Positions 11,270 to 23,850 of a stretch of DNA of 64,000 nucleotides are shown here, one piece after another. The translations under genes were made by a program, and so were the position numbers. The DNA comes from Sceloporus undulatus (taxonomy: Eukaryota > Chordata > Lepidosauria > Squamata > Phrynosomatidae). The notes beneath the pieces were generated by a model. That model ran no database searches. It was not told where the DNA came from and was given only the letters and a program-made list of their open reading frames with translations. The DNA is taken from assembly GCF_019175285.1 (NCBI RefSeq), contig NC_056524.1, positions 226,255,156-226,319,155 of the forward strand. Reading direction: 5' to 3'. How positions within the stretch are numbered: position 1 is the stretch's first letter; each line of letters starts with the position of its first letter.

Positions 11270-12742
11270 GCTACTTTTATTGTGGGGATGAAATGGGACT
11301 TGGGGGCACTGTTATGCAGTGGTTCCAGGCTTTCTTGGAGGGGCAAGCTCAAAAGGTGGTGCTTGGGGCCATTGGCCTGTTTTGTCCCCATGCTGTTTAA
11401 CATCTACATGAAACTGCTGGGAGAGGTCATCTGGAGTCAGCAATATGTGGATGACACACTCTACCTTTCCATTTGATTCCAAGGAAGCTGTCCCAGTACT
11501 GACCCACTGTTAGTAATGGACTGGAGGAGGCAAAGAAACTGAAACCTAATCTAGAAAAGACATAGGTTTCCTAGTCAATTGTAAGGCTGATCAGGGAATA
11601 GAGACTGGGCAGGTTACACTCCCCCTGAAATCTCAGGCTTGCCACTTGGTTGTTCTCCTGGACTTGACCCTGAACCTCAATGTCCAGGTTTCAGCAGTGG
11701 CCAGGAGTGCACCTGAACAGTTAAAACTAGTGTGCCAGCTGTACCCGTTCCTTGAGACATCAGACCTGGCTATGGTGGCATGCCTTGGTTACATCCAATT
11801 TGAACTACTGAAACATACTCTATGTGAGGCTGCCTTTGGAAACTTTAATTAGTCAAAAATGCTGACCAGGGCTAGTTATAGGGAGCATAAAACAGCTTCA
11901 CTGGCTACCAGTTCCTTTTCTGGACACAATTCAAAGTGCTGGTCATGCTTTATAAAGTCCCTTATGGCTTAGGTCATGACAATCTGAAAGACTGTATCTC
12001 CCCATACAAACCTGCCAGAACTCTATGGAGTTCATTATGCGAAAGAGATCGGGAGTTTATCCTGTGAATATCCCAGAAAAATTGCATAATTACATGTAAC
12101 AATTTCATACGATGTCACACAAAACCCACAATTAAAGTGGTCATGAAGCATTAATGTGCATCTTTTTTACTTTTGGGATTTCCATGACAATTCATTTCCG
12201 ATATCACTTTATTTGCACAATTGCTCGTGATAATCATTCATGCAATTACTCGCTATTTCCACTTTATATGCGGAATGCTTTAAATGCAGTTTAATCTCTC
12301 CTTAATGCCTAAATTAGCCCCAGTGTGATAAACTCCTAAGATTTACAGAGGAAAGCTTTCTCTAGCTCCACCATAATCACAGACTGGTTTGGTGAAAACA
12401 AGAGAGAGAGAGAGCCCTCTTGGTGGCTATTTCCACCCTCTAGAATGCCCTTCCACAGGAGCCTAGGCTGGCCCCAACCCTGGTTTCCTTTTGCAACAGG
12501 CAAAGACCTCTTTGTTTAAGCAGGCTTTAAATATGTTATAACTCTCAGGGAGGCTTCTCATTGGGTAGTGTGCTTTATTTATTTTTAAACTTTTGTATGT
12601 TTACAAGATAATTTTATACTGTTTTAATATAATTTTATACTGTTTCAAATGTGACAATCCTAACTGTGTAATGTTTTAACTGATTTCTTCTGTAAGCCTC
12701 CTTGGGTCCCACTCTGGGAATAAGGCAGCATAAATAAATAAA
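11270..12742 (+). mobile_element. L2-clade LINE, split by a TIR element
   Basis: Reverse-transcriptase frames: LSWRGKLKRWCLGPL, MLFNIYMKLLGEVIW, and the catalytic box QQYVDDTLYL (Y-V-D-D, usually YADD), then VVLLDLTLNLNVQVSAVARS. It continues to an L2 3' UTR ending CCTTGGGTCCCACTCTGGGA and GCATAAATAAATAAATCC. Interrupted at 12027-12336 by a short TIR element: the L2 reads CTGCCAGAACTCTA before it and CTAAGATTTACAGAGG after it. Contains stops and frameshifts. Confidence 0.8.
12027..12336 (+). mobile_element. Short TIR element, GGAGTTTAT family (copy E1)
   Basis: 310 bp inserted in an L2. Right end GTGTGATAAACTCC, left end the decayed equivalent GGAGTTCATTATGCG. A second inner copy of the end motif follows on the left (GATCGGGAGTTTATCC). 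The A/T-rich interior (GCAATTACTCGCTATTTCCA, CACAATTGCTCGTGATAATC) is shared with 57689-57993 in opposite orientation. CTA occurs at both edges, suggesting a 2-3 bp target duplication containing TA. No coding capacity. Confidence 0.75.
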
Positions 12743-12995
12743 TCCAGCTAAAAGCAGAATATGAAAAAGCTACTGTTCAGACTACATATGTATTCTGAAT
12801 CCCTGGCTGAAAGAATCTTGGAGCAGTAATTTAAAAGGTAACTTAATCTATGCTTTGGTCAAAGGTACCAAAGCACTCTTATGGTTCCATTAACATCAAA
12901 AGATGAGTTAAGTTAAAATGGTTAAATCTCTTAGGTTTAAACCATTAGGCTTACAAATAATGAACCTCTGAGCTGCATTTCATATTGACATACTT

Positions 12996-13395
12996 AGAAT
13001 CATAGAGTTGAAAGAGACCACACAAACGATCTAGTTCAACCCCCTGCCATGCAGAAACTCACAATCAAAGCATCCCTGACAGATGGCTATCCAGCCTCTA
13101 TTTAAAGACCTTCAAAGAAAGAGACTCCACTACTCTCCAGGGAAGTGTGTTCAACTGTCAAACATCTTTTACTGTCAGGAAGTTCCTCCCAATGCTCAGG
13201 TGGAATCTTTTTTCCTGTAGCTTGCATCCATTGTTCCAGGTCCTATTCTCTGGAGCAGCAAAAAACAAACTTGCTCCATCCTCAATATGGCATCCTTTCA
13301 AATATTTAAACAAGGCTATCATATCACCTCTTAACCTTCTCTTCTCCAGGCCAAACATACCTAGCTCCCTAAGTCTCTCCTCATAGGGCATAAGC
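12996..13395 (-). mobile_element. CR1 LINE 3' end
   Basis: Starts at the CR1 3' terminus (AGAATCATAGAGTTGAAAGA on the plus strand) and reads back through CCCTGCCATGCAGAAAC, TCAGGAAGTTCCTCCCAAT, ATCATATCACCTCTTAACC and AGCTCCCTAAGTCTCTCCTC. The minus frame gives [11 protein letters not shown] and [18 protein letters not shown]. 5'-truncated. Confidence 0.9.
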
Positions 13396-14633
13396 TTGAG
13401 TACAGCAGAATCTATTTCTGAGAAAATATGCATAAGCTTGGGCTATTGATTTGATTGTGAACAAAGCTGGCCTTTAGGTCTGGAGCACATGTACCAATTT
13501 ATTGCACAGAGAGGCAACAAATACTATTTCTAGCAAGTGTCTGCATGTCTGTGTCTGCAGTGGGAATAATGGATGGAGAGTAGCTGAAAATGGTATTTTT
13601 ACAATGATTTCAGTTTGTTTAATAATGAGAATTCCACATGAATATCTAGTCCATTAGATCATTTGAGTTTAACAGCCATGCTGTTGAAGAATAATTAGAC
13701 TCTAAAATGACTGTCCTGCTGTATTAAACATGATCATATGCTGTAAAACAACCATATTAGAAAATAATTCTAGTCAAGGCTGTCATTTGGTGAAAAGGAC
13801 AGAGGAAGTTTTACTGAAAGGCAGTTCACATTGGTGTCTTCATCTGAGATAAAAACTTATTTTATTTCAGTGTAAAGGAGTTGTCACTAAAAACCTTAAG
13901 ACATTTTTATTTCTGTAACTGTCATGCTGTTCCACAGGAGTTTTGCAGTGGAATACTCTCAGAATTAGATGGCCATCCCTCTTCTTGAAATTTAAAAACT
14001 TACTTCTTACAATACTTCTACTTCTAAAAACTTACCTCTGTGTTTGAGCAACATTTTAAAACAGTTGTTGAGGTTTTTGAAAACTAGATTTACAGGCTAT
14101 ATCAAATACAGTTACCTGCAACATATTTCTTTAAAAACCTGGAAACATGTCATTTTGGACTACAACTCCCATAAATCCCTATCTTGCAGGGATACATAAC
14201 AATGGCTATCTGGGTAGAGGTGGGGTCTGGAGTCTGAGAAAATCAGTGCAAACAAGTGCTCTGATATCTTAGGCTGCAATTCTGTTTTCATTCAAACCTA
14301 GTAGGAATAAGTCTTGTGGAATTCAATGAGACTTATTTCTGAGTTGACATGTATATACACACTCTTGTCCTCCTTAAAGCATGTGGATGCATCAATTGAT
14401 ACAGTTTTAGTACCCATGTAATACAGAGCAGTAATATTTATATTCATAGCATATGAAAGTGAGTTTAGCTTCTGAATTAAGATTAAATGGGTATGACATC
14501 TTTGGTTTAACTATCAGGCAGCTTTTTTTGCAGTACTTATACTACTAAACCCGATGAGATGAGAGATCTGTAATTGTATTCTCTTTTTAAATAATAGGGA
14601 GCCATATCCTAAGTGGGAAGTTAGATGTCTATT
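13396..14633. other. No gene recognised
   Basis: Mostly unique A/T-rich sequence. 14150-14200 (GACTACAACTCCCATAAATC) is one arm of a common palindromic repeat. 14280-14350 (AATAAGTCTTGTGGAATTCA) is another frequent squamate repeat piece. Confidence 0.4.
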
Positions 14634-15120
14634 CATAGAATCATAGAGCTGGAAGAGACCACAAGGGTCATCCAGTTCAACCCCCTGCCATGCAGGAAGA
14701 CACAAAAGGACTTCCGACGGATGGCCATCCAGCCTCTGTTTAAAAACCTCCACCACACTCTGAGGCAGCCAATTCCACCACCAAATAGCTCAAGTTCTTC
14801 CTAATGTTTAGGTGGAATCTCTTTTCCTGTAGCTTGAATCCATTGCTCTGTGTCCTAATCTCTGGAGCAACAGAGAACAAGCTGGTTCCGTTCTCAATAT
14901 GACATCCCTTCATATCTTTAAGTGTGGCTATCATTTCACCTTCTCTTCCCCAAGCTAAACATGCCCAACTCCTTAAGCCACTCCTCATAGGGAATGGTTC
15001 CCAGACCTTTCACCATTTTGGTCACCTTCTGGACCAAGCTCCAGCTTGTCAATATCCTTCTTGAATTGTGGTGCCCAGAACTGGACACAGTATTCCAGGT
15101 GAGGTCTGACCAAAAATTCC
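14634..15120 (-). mobile_element. CR1 LINE 3' part
   Basis: CR1 3' terminus TCATAGAATCATAGAGCTGG on the plus strand, continuing into minus-strand frames [32 protein letters not shown] and MKGCHIENGTSLFS. The homology stops near 15120. Sequence from there to about 15250 is unassigned. Confidence 0.9.
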
Positions 15121-16210
15121 TCCCTGTGCTGTTTCCCTGTGTATACAACATCCTCCCAGCTCAAATCTGAATAAAGGCTCCCCATAGCTAATTTCCCCCA
15201 GAATTTAAGGAGATGAGAGAGCTGCTGGTGGATCTCTTTCATCTTGTTATAGGTTGACCTACTCTAGGATTAGAGGATTCCTTGGAATGGACCCATGTCA
15301 CTTAAAGTCGTATGAAACTGGTACAGTACAACTGTGTAGTGCAGATGTACCTTGGGCAAAATGCTTGTCATAAATTCTTAGAATATTATAGTTTCCTTGG
15401 CAAAAAACAAAAAACTAATAGCAAATTAATCACACCATAAAGCTATGCTTTCCATTAGGCCAAGAGTTAGAATAATGGGCCCATAGGCTACATGCAATTT
15501 ACCCCCTTAAGCACCCAATACCACCCCCACCCCCTGAAAAACCCATTTTTGAAAAGAACACTGTGGTTCTCTAAATTCATACTTCTATTACACACACTGT
15601 ATCAAATATCATTCTGGCGTGAATATAAATTATTTGAATATAATAGGCAAGTATAGTTGTTAATAATGGTTCTTCTCTCAATTAAACCATATTAGATTTT
15701 CACTGAGGATTTTCTGGAGAAGTGGTGCACGTTAAAGAAGTGGTGCATGTTAGAATTTATGACAGAATGAGGTTACTGCCTCAGTGACTCACTGCTTCAT
15801 AACTAGGTGTTTACACTCACAAAGCCACATGTAATTGGACTGCCACAGTTCTCCCTTTTCATTCACAGATGTAGCCTTTTAAATGTCACCTCAATGGGAA
15901 GCTGCTATCACAGAGAGTGACTTGAGTCCCTTTTGTTTGTGCACATAGGTGCTTAATGTAGTGGTCTTCCGGTTCATAAAGAAAAGATAAAGTCCCTGAA
16001 ATCAGCTGCATTGAAGTGTTGTAATGAATGGCAGGAGACAAATTTACTGGAGAAACAGTTTCAGGAACAGTCAGCTGGAGAACAGAGAAGCTGTTGCCAG
16101 ATTTTTGACACTGCACCAAGCAGATCTGAATGCATCAAACACTGACAGGATCACTGTCAGATATTTTTGCTTAATGTATATTATGCATGTGAATGTGTAT
16201 GTGCGTATGT
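15121..16210. other. No gene recognised
   Basis: Unique-looking sequence; open frames of 77 codons or less without recognisable similarity. Confidence 0.4.
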
Positions 16211-16211
16211 A

Positions 16212-16398
16212 GAGCACCAGTGTGGTGTAGTGGTTTAAGCATTTGATGATGTCTCTGGAGATCAGCGTTCAGTTCCCTACTCAACCATGGAAACTCACTG
16301 GGTGACCTGGGGTGAGTCACATACTCTCAGCCCTAGAAAACCCTGTGATAGGTTCGCTTTAGGATCACCACAAGTTGGAGATGATTTGAAGGCACAGA
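16212..16398 (+). mobile_element. tRNA-derived SINE
   Basis: tRNA-like head AGTGTGGTGTAGTGGTTTAA (A box region) and CAGCGTTCAGTTCCC (decayed B box). Body ACTGGGTGACCTGGGGTGAG, CTCAGCCCTAGAAAACCC, TGATAGGTTCGCTTTAGGAT, ending GATTTGAAGGCACAGAAG. Same family as 26582, 51885, and in reverse 54700 and 55090. Confidence 0.85.
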
Positions 16399-16435
16399 AG
16401 AAGCAGAAGTAGTAGTAATAGTAGTAATGAGTGTA

Positions 16436-16440
<5 letters not shown>

Positions 16441-16483
<43 letters not shown>
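16441..16483. repeat. (TA)n microsatellite
   Basis: About 21 AT/TA units directly before an RTE fragment. Confidence 0.95.
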
Positions 16484-16485
<2 letters not shown>

Positions 16486-16499
16486 CTGTATACCAGGGA

Positions 16500-17062
16500 T
16501 GGAATTCAAGAAGAATCAGAAGAAGCCAAGAAAAAGATGAAAAATAGAACTTGAAAATGCAGCTATGAAGGAACTAGACCAGACCCTGAAAATGTAAAGA
16601 TATGTCACTGAATACTAAAATTAGGATGGTCTATGGCTGTCATTGTATTTCTCATTTATATCTATGGTTGTGAAAGCTGGACAGTGAAGAAAATGGATAG
16701 GAAGAACAACAACTCATTAGAGAGGTGGTGCAAGAGAAGTGTTTTGCAGATAGTGTGGACTGCTACAATGAAAAATAAATGGATCCTGTTGCAAATCAAG
16801 CCTGAACTTAGCCATGATGACTAAACCACAGCTATTGCACTCTGGCCCTATCATAAGAAGACATGACTCACTAGAAAGATAACGCTGGGGAAGATAAAAA
16901 GGATATAGGAAAAGAGGAAGGCCACATATCAGATGGATAGAGTCAATCAAGGAAGCTACAGCCCTGACTCTGCAAGATGATAGGGGTCCTAGAGGTCTCT
17001 CATTCATAGCATCATCATAAGTTGATTTCACAGCAGTTAACAGCAACAACAATAACAACAAA
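16500..17062 (+). mobile_element. RTE/BovB-like LINE 3' part
   Basis: Frames give YGCESWTVKKMDRK, LERWCKRSVLQIVWTA and LLQIKPELS, matching the RTE/BovB C-terminal block (YGCESWTIKK...LWCWRR). It then runs into GAGGAAGGCCACATATCAGA, CTCATTCATAGCATCATCAT and a (CAA/ACA)n tail at 17040-17061. Stops present. Confidence 0.75.
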
Positions 17063-18254
17063 GGGATTGAAATCATGTGTGCCTTAGAATATGTTAGACT
17101 ACAACCTCCTCCATCCCAATGCTTGCACAATTTCAAGCACTGGCTGGAATGGTGGGGATTTTATTACAATGCATTGGGAGAGTGCAGATTTGGGAAGTTG
17201 ATGTGTGGTGAATTGGTAGGGTCAAGTAGAAGTGTTCATCATAATTGCTGTCATCAAAATCAAATTTGATTGGGTTGTAAATTCTTGTAACCTCATCTTG
17301 GTAAAAGCAGTAAGAGAGAAAGGTTGGACACAGACAATCATACTTTTATTCTTAGTAGTAAACAATCTATATATTCTCTTGGGGTTCATTATGATAGGAT
17401 CCTGAGTTTAATCAGGAATTATCTTTATACAAGCATTCCCCCCAGGTCTCAATGTGTGATTTCAGCAGCAAAACAGTAAGCCAGTGGGTTCCTTTGGGGT
17501 ACATGGCAATGACTTTTTGCTAATTGTTATCAAACTAGCAATCTAGCCACCAGGAAATAAGTACCTCAGGCTGCAAATTAATGGAATATTTCAGTATATT
17601 ATGGTACTAATCTGGATTAATTCTGAACGAAAATGGGTAGATGGAGTTTATTTTGTTAGCATTCTCCCTGCACCACAAATTCCTACCCCTTTGTGAAAAG
17701 TGCAGATTTGCAAGTGGGTTGAGTGTTGAGGTGAAGAGAAAACATGTTTCTGCTTCTGAGTAAGATGGCCACTTCCATGTCCCGTAAAATAGTTGAGAGG
17801 CATCACAAATTTTCATTAAAAATGACATATACTAATTTATATGTACAGACAGATTTGTATACAATAAGCAGAACTACAACACCTTTCATTTGAGTAGAGA
17901 AGGCTATGACCTGTGTGCAACTGAATTTGACATTAACTGGATGGACAATTTCAAAGTCTCTGATTACATTACAAAGAATTAAACTCTTTCAACAGTCAGA
18001 ACATATGACATATTCACCAACTGGTGCATATGTTCTGTGTTAACTTATTCTCTTAATCTAAGAGTCAAAATAAACAAGACATATCAAAAGGAGATAAACA
18101 GCAGCAACTTGCAAAGTGACCTTGTCATTGAATTAATGATATGGGTTTCTGCAGTTTTTGTATAAATAGAATCTGAAAACACTAAGCAATGAAGAATAAT
18201 ATAAATCCAAAGCTTTTCATCTGCATGTGTTGCTTATTTCCTCCTCACTTGTAT
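17063..18254. other. No gene recognised
   Basis: Unique-looking A/T-rich sequence. No exon, RNA gene or complete repeat recognised. Confidence 0.4.
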
Positions 18255-18330
18255 ACTTTTAAAATGATAGGTTTGCCTTAGGGTCACCATAAGTCAGAAA
18301 TTACTTGAAGTTAGTCAACAACAACAACTG
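18255..18330 (+). mobile_element. SINE/RTE 3' tail fragment
   Basis: TGCCTTAGGGTCACCATAAG, AGAAATTACTTGAAG and a (CAA)n tail: the shared 3' end of the tRNA-SINE and RTE families. Confidence 0.6.
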
Positions 18331-18444
18331 TCCATAGGTCAATTTATATATATTTCCATCTCCCAGCAATGCCCATTCTAGTGTAATTTTCTTAGATGTG
18401 GTTTGCATGTACCTGTGTGGTGTACTAGTTAGATGCAGGAGTGG

Positions 18445-18560
18445 ATAAAGTGTGGCTCTCCAAATGTTGGATATCCCAGCAAGCACCCCAGTTATTGGCA
18501 ATGTTGGCTGGAGGTGAAGGGAGTTGGAGTCCAGTGTTGGGAAAGACAGGTTTCCTTCTT
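18445..18560. repeat. Palindromic 'aactccca' repeat, decayed
   Basis: GTGGCTCTCCAAATGTTGG on the left and GGGAGTTGGAGTCCAG on the right. The same foldback layout occurs at 28118-28225, 48704-48825 and 63545-63668. Confidence 0.45.
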
Positions 18561-19059
18561 TGAATGTGATCATGCCACATATAGATGGCTCCAGATTTGG
18601 GAGAAGGTCATCAGCAAAGTGATTTTTACTGGACCTTGTCCTACATTGGTTGGCGTAAGCCCCATCCTATATTTAATCAGACCTAGTATCACTCCACTAT
18701 ATCTTGGACAATTCAATGGCAGCATCCAGATCCAGCTACATAGGACACATTGGAGTGCCAGCATTTTTTGGTTTTAAAAAGGCATATTCAGTAGTGGATC
18801 CTGTGTAGATACTGGGGTCCAACGGCTGCACAAGGATGTCTTGTGCCAGAGTTTAGCTGTGGGAAGGGAGAGAGGGAGAGAAATTCTGTACAACAGCTCC
18901 CAGAAACTCCTAGGTCTCCTGATTTGTGTCCATGCTGGTTAGTACATTCTGAGACCTATAGAGAGAGATGTTTCCAATATCTGTCATATGCCGATTTCAG
19001 TGCAGGATGATAAAGGTTGATTCTGTTAATCTTTGCTTAGTTGTAAAGTATTGTGATTG

Positions 19060-19195
19060 TAACCAGACTACTCTTTCACCCTAACTTTCTTCATAGGGTT
19101 GCTGTAAGGGTAAAATAGGACCATGCCATGTAGGCAACCTGAGCTTTTTGAGGGAAACTACAAATGAGAAATAAATAAAAGAAATAAACAAACAT
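19060..19195 (+). mobile_element. Sauria-SINE/BovB-type 3' end
   Basis: CACCCTAACTTTCTTCATAG, GGTTGCTGTAAGGGTAAAAT, GGACCATGCCATGTAGGCA and an (AAATAA)n tail resemble the BovB-related 3' region of Sauria SINEs. The 5' head is not recognisable. Confidence 0.5.
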
Positions 19196-19339
19196 GATTT
19201 TTTCATTGACTCATAATATGTTTCGTAGGAATTTCAGAGGAAAACATATTTGACAAAGAGAGAGAGAGCATGCGCTCACACACTGTATGCTTGGGAAGAT
19301 ATTTATCTGGCAGCATCTCATCACCTTTGTGGTGTCAAA

Positions 19340-19935
19340 TATTTAACTATTTATTTGAATGGGAATAAGCAAAAGAATAAAAAGAAACACTGATAGATTT
19401 AGGCACACATCCATTTTAAGTAGTGCCTAATTAAAACTACCACAGTATTTGAGATTAAGAAACCATCAACGCATGTATACTTATAATGTGCCCAAGCAAT
19501 GTGAAGCATATTTAGTAAAGATTCAGCTTTTATGACAGTAAGCAGTTATTGATACTAATGGATCTTGTGGCCCACTTTAATTTGAACCTATTTATGTATG
19601 GGCTTTGTGACTATTCTTATTTGTCTCAGAAACAATTTGGTTTTTTCTTCTTCTAAGAATGAGAATTTTTGAAGGTCAGCGTGGGCACATTTTAAGACAC
19701 AGTTAGAGACCAATGGGTGGAACAAGTTGGCAGTATTCAGCTGGCACAGTTTCTTATAGAAACAAGATAATACTAAAACCAAAACAAAACATTAACACTA
19801 CATTGAATTCTTACATAATGTTGTCAAGTAAGAGCTCCAAGACACAAGGAATTAAAAAGCAGGTTTCATTGGAAGGATTATCAGAAAACAGGTCAATGTG
19901 AACAAAGACATGCCAAACCATGTGTCCTTAGTATT
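19340..19935 (-). other. VAMP2: Probable 3' UTR of the synaptobrevin gene
   Basis: Non-repetitive A/T-rich sequence directly downstream (minus strand) of the TGA at 19938-19936. The first canonical AATAAA on the minus strand is at 19355-19350, about 580 nt past the stop; a CATAAA variant lies near 19591. A SINE/RTE-type repeat tail begins only beyond this, at about 19195. The end is a guess: no transcript evidence is available, and longer UTR forms are possible. Confidence 0.4.
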
Positions 19936-19952
19936 TCAGGTGGAGAAATAAA
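19936..19952 (-). CDS. VAMP2: Synaptobrevin exon 5 coding end (YFST-stop)
   Basis: The minus strand reads CTTCTTTCTTCCAG then TT TAT TTC TCC ACC TGA. Joined to the single A left over from exon 4 this gives Ile-Tyr-Phe-Ser-Thr-stop, the VAMP2 C-terminus (VYFST in mammals; VAMP1 ends YFFT). The acceptor has a long pyrimidine tract running back to about 19985. Only 17 nt are coding, so the match is short, but phase, acceptor strength and the exact family ending agree. The distance from exon 4 (7.8 kb) is large because intron 4 contains an L1, a 2.2-kb DNA element and other repeats. Confidence 0.8.
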
Positions 19953-22900
19953 CTGGAAGAAAGAAGAATGGGGAGAAAAAGAATTAATAATCCAGATTTC
20001 AAAGTGGCAAGTAGATGTGGCTAATAAACAAACAAACATATTTTAATTGTTCTGTCCATGTTTTGTACTACAGTGCTCCCGTGCCATACATGGGCTTGCT
20101 GTACATGGTTTTACGTCTTTTTTCCCATAAGTGGGGTGGTTGTGGTCCGGAACAGATCCCCCGCATATAAGAAAGGCCCACAGTACATCGAGTAACACTT
20201 GGGAACAAAAGATGGCAATAACATGGAAAGAAATGTAGGGATAATTTACATCAGTCCTCTCCATAGGGCCTCAGGTCTAATTCAATTTGTTGAGGTCTCT
20301 TATCTGGTCCATATAGATCTAGTGAAAGTCCTGTCATTTCCTCTAAATCCCACTCCAGGAGTTATCCTGAAGGGAATTATGATGATTACTAAATATTTAT
20401 CAGGAATAATAATAATAATAATAATAATAATTTATATTCTGCTTAATCACTTGGAATCCAAGCAGATTACAACAATAAAATGAGATACAGTTAAAAATTA
20501 TTAAAACCGCTATTCCTCCCAGTATAAAAACATAGTAATACTAAAAAGAGATTAAACCAGAAAGACATTAAAACAATAGTATAAAATAACAGAAGATTAG
20601 TAAGAAATGTATAGCAGAGTCCAGATAGGATGGAAAGGGGGATGGAGAAAAGAAGGGGAGCGGCAGGTAAATAAAGGTGGACCTAGTCTGGAAAGGCCTG
20701 CCAGAAGAGATCCGTCTTAACAGCCTTCTTAAAGGTTTCCAAGGTGGTAATCTGATGGATCTCATCTGGCAGGTCATTCCAGAGTCTAGGAGCAACTGCT
20801 GAAAAGGAACGCTGGGTCACTGCCAAAAGTCTAGTCCTCTTTGATTGAAGCAGATTCTTCCCAGCAGAATGAAGAGTGCGGCATAGACAAATTTTCCTTT
20901 GTGATTTTGCCACTCTTTCTGCTTCCCCTCATTGGGAAAATGAAGGAAGAGCAGAACCAGCTGCTCCCAGCTGGTGTCTGCAAATGTCAGTTGACAGTGC
21001 CTAACTTTTCTTCCCCTTTCCCTGCATATTGAAGCCAATTCCTTTAAGTGAGAAAAGGTAACAAGGGCCTGAAGTAGATGGGCAAAAAGTGCCTGCTTTG
21101 GGTCACTTTGGGGTCGTGGCATGCAGATGATGCATGCCCCTGGATCATCCAAAAGTTGTGCTGAGGCCACCTAAGGCGGCCCGAAGCTGGCAAGAAAAAT
21201 ACAAGCAAAAAGCTGCTCCTTGCAGCAATTCATTAGAGACTGTGGCAGTGGCTGGCTTCTGGACCGTGGCAACTGATCACCATGGTCCTGCATCAACTGG
21301 GGCTTGCTCGCAGCTGGAGAAGCCAAAGGCCTGCTGGAGAACCCAAGCCACCCATCTGCTTGACCCCAAAGTCATGTCAACAAGTTCTTCAGAGTTTAGA
21401 AACTATAGTGCAAGCATAAATACCTTAATAGTAACTCATTAAAGAAGGTAACCTGTTGGTATTAAGAAAGTTTTATAAAATAGATTTATTGATTATCTTA
21501 TTGAATATTATTACATTATAAAATCATTAAAAATTATAAAAAATGGCCATTAGCAAGTCGAAGTAGCAGAAAACATTGAGCCCTACTAAAAAGCAATGTT
21601 GTTGACATTTAATGGTTAAACTAATGAATTTTTGAATTGGTGTTTGAACTTTAAACAAACAAGGGATAACAAATTAATTGCAATGGATTGTTTTCAACCT
21701 CTGCCTCTTCTGAAGATTCCCAGCAAAATTTACTTCACAATTTTTTCAACACTCAGCAGCTTTTATGGTCAGAATGTCTTGTGTAAACCTAACTTGAAGT
21801 CAATTTTTCAATGCTGAAATGAGTGAGACGGAGGCTAGGCTGGGAGGATTCCCCCCCCCCCAAACCCACTTAACCTGGGATATTTGGTGCCATGTTTCTC
21901 CCCAAGTTTTCTTGAAAGATCCACATCATTCTGCATCTTCAACAGTGTGAATTCAATACCAAATTGATCTGGATCACCTGGCTGACCCTGCTCTGACCTC
22001 TCTGAACCTTTTCCAAAGGAGTGGAGGAGGAAGAGGAGTAGTGGGAAGGCTTCTGAAGCTGCTGGTCACTTTCCGGTCAGTATGGGCTGGGAGATACTGG
22101 TGGTTGCCATGGCAAAAGGGGCTGTCCAGGCATGTGTGAATAACACAGGGTTAAAATGCCTTGGAGACATTTGCAAATGCAAAATGTAATGGGAACAGTG
22201 ATCCGGTATTGCTTCAGTGTGGAGTTCCAAATCTCCTAAGGACAAAAAAGTGAGTGTGAATGTGCCCTTAGTGAGGATTCAATACAGTCTTCTCAGCAGC
22301 TGCTCTCAGGCTGTTTGGGAGATCTGGTTGGCACCAATTCTTGTTCTATTTTTCTGCCGCAGGTGAAGACATTTTTTTAAATATAAGGAGGCCTTTGAAT
22401 TTTAATTATAGAGCAGTAGTGTGTGTGTAGTGGTTTGCTATGTTTTAAACCTTTTACTGAAAATTATGTTTTAAATATGTTTCAAATGTTTTTAGTCATA
22501 TTTTAAAAATAGTATTATTATTTAATTCTTTTTTCTAAATTTGGAAACTAATGTTTTAGCTTAATATTTTAAAAAATTATTGTAAATTATCTTGAATCTC
22601 ATCTCAGGAGAAAGGCAGGAAATAAATTCAATAAATCATATAATATCATATAATATAAATTCTATTACACAAGAACAACCATTCATTTCATCATGTTAGA
22701 AAGATCAGTGCTGACTTGTACTTCCAGAAGCAGTAATGTTTTAAATCCATTTTGTATTCATGAACCATTCCTATCACACCTTCATTAGGCTTTATCTACT
22801 GAAAACTCTTCCTATCTTTTTGCTCCCAGTAATGTGAAAAGAAACCATTCCGGTCAGCCAAGAAAACTAACTAGAACACTACACCTACCCTGCCATATCA

Positions 22901-23809
22901 CATGCTGAAACATAACGGAGGAGGAAAACTACTGCTCTCATGTCCTGTCTGTCACCTTTTCAAAGACATTTACCTGCACTTGATGGAAATGCAATTGTTG
23001 CTGGTAGAGAAACAAGTGGATTATGGAGAAATATTAAAAAGAGATTTAGAACAAGAAGGTGTAAAAGAGAATATGATAAAATGGAGTCAGATGATACAAC
23101 ATAGTTTAAGTTTAGAAGAATGGGAAAATCATGGATGAATACTAATAAGTTTACCCTGGCACAGAATCTAAAAGAAAATTATTATAAGATGTTGTATTTT
23201 TGGTATTTAACACCAGTTAAACTTTCAAGAATATATAAAAATGTAAATAAAATATGTTGGAAGTGCAGAAAAACAGAAGAGTCTTTTTACCACATGTGGT
23301 GGTCCTGTAAAAAGGCAAAGCAATTCTGGAACAAGATANNNNNNNNNNCATCTAACAATAATAGAGATACTAGGAGGAAAGTTCCAAAAAAAAAATCCAG
23401 AACTCTACTTGCTGAATATGACATATACCGTATTTTCCGGCCTATAAGACGACTTTTTAGCCCAGAAAAATGTTCCCCAAAGTCGGGGGTAGTCTTGTAC
23501 TCCGGAAAGCCCCTGGGTCCTAAAGAGAGCCCTCGGCAGGGAAGGCTTCTCTCAAAGGCAAAGGAGCATCCTCCTCCGTTCCTTCCCTCCTTTTGCCTTC
23601 CCTCCCTCCCTTTTTCTTCTCTGCCTTCCTTCCTTGCTCCCTCCTTTCCCTTCCTGTCCTCGGAAGGCAGAAGATCTGTCTCTACCTTCCCTCCAGCCTG
23701 AGAGCCAGGCTGGCTACAGAGCAACCAATCCTTTGGAGTCACACACTCACAGTTTTCAGCCAATCAGAGAGAGGGCTGGAGAGTGGTCGCCACCCCACCC
23801 TCAGAAAAG

Positions 23810-23850
<41 letters not shown>

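Noticed and set aside
23120-23763. 193- and 158-codon frames spanning the N gap
   Set aside because: Composed of L1 ORF2 sequence, unknown bases and DNA-element sequence; not a protein.
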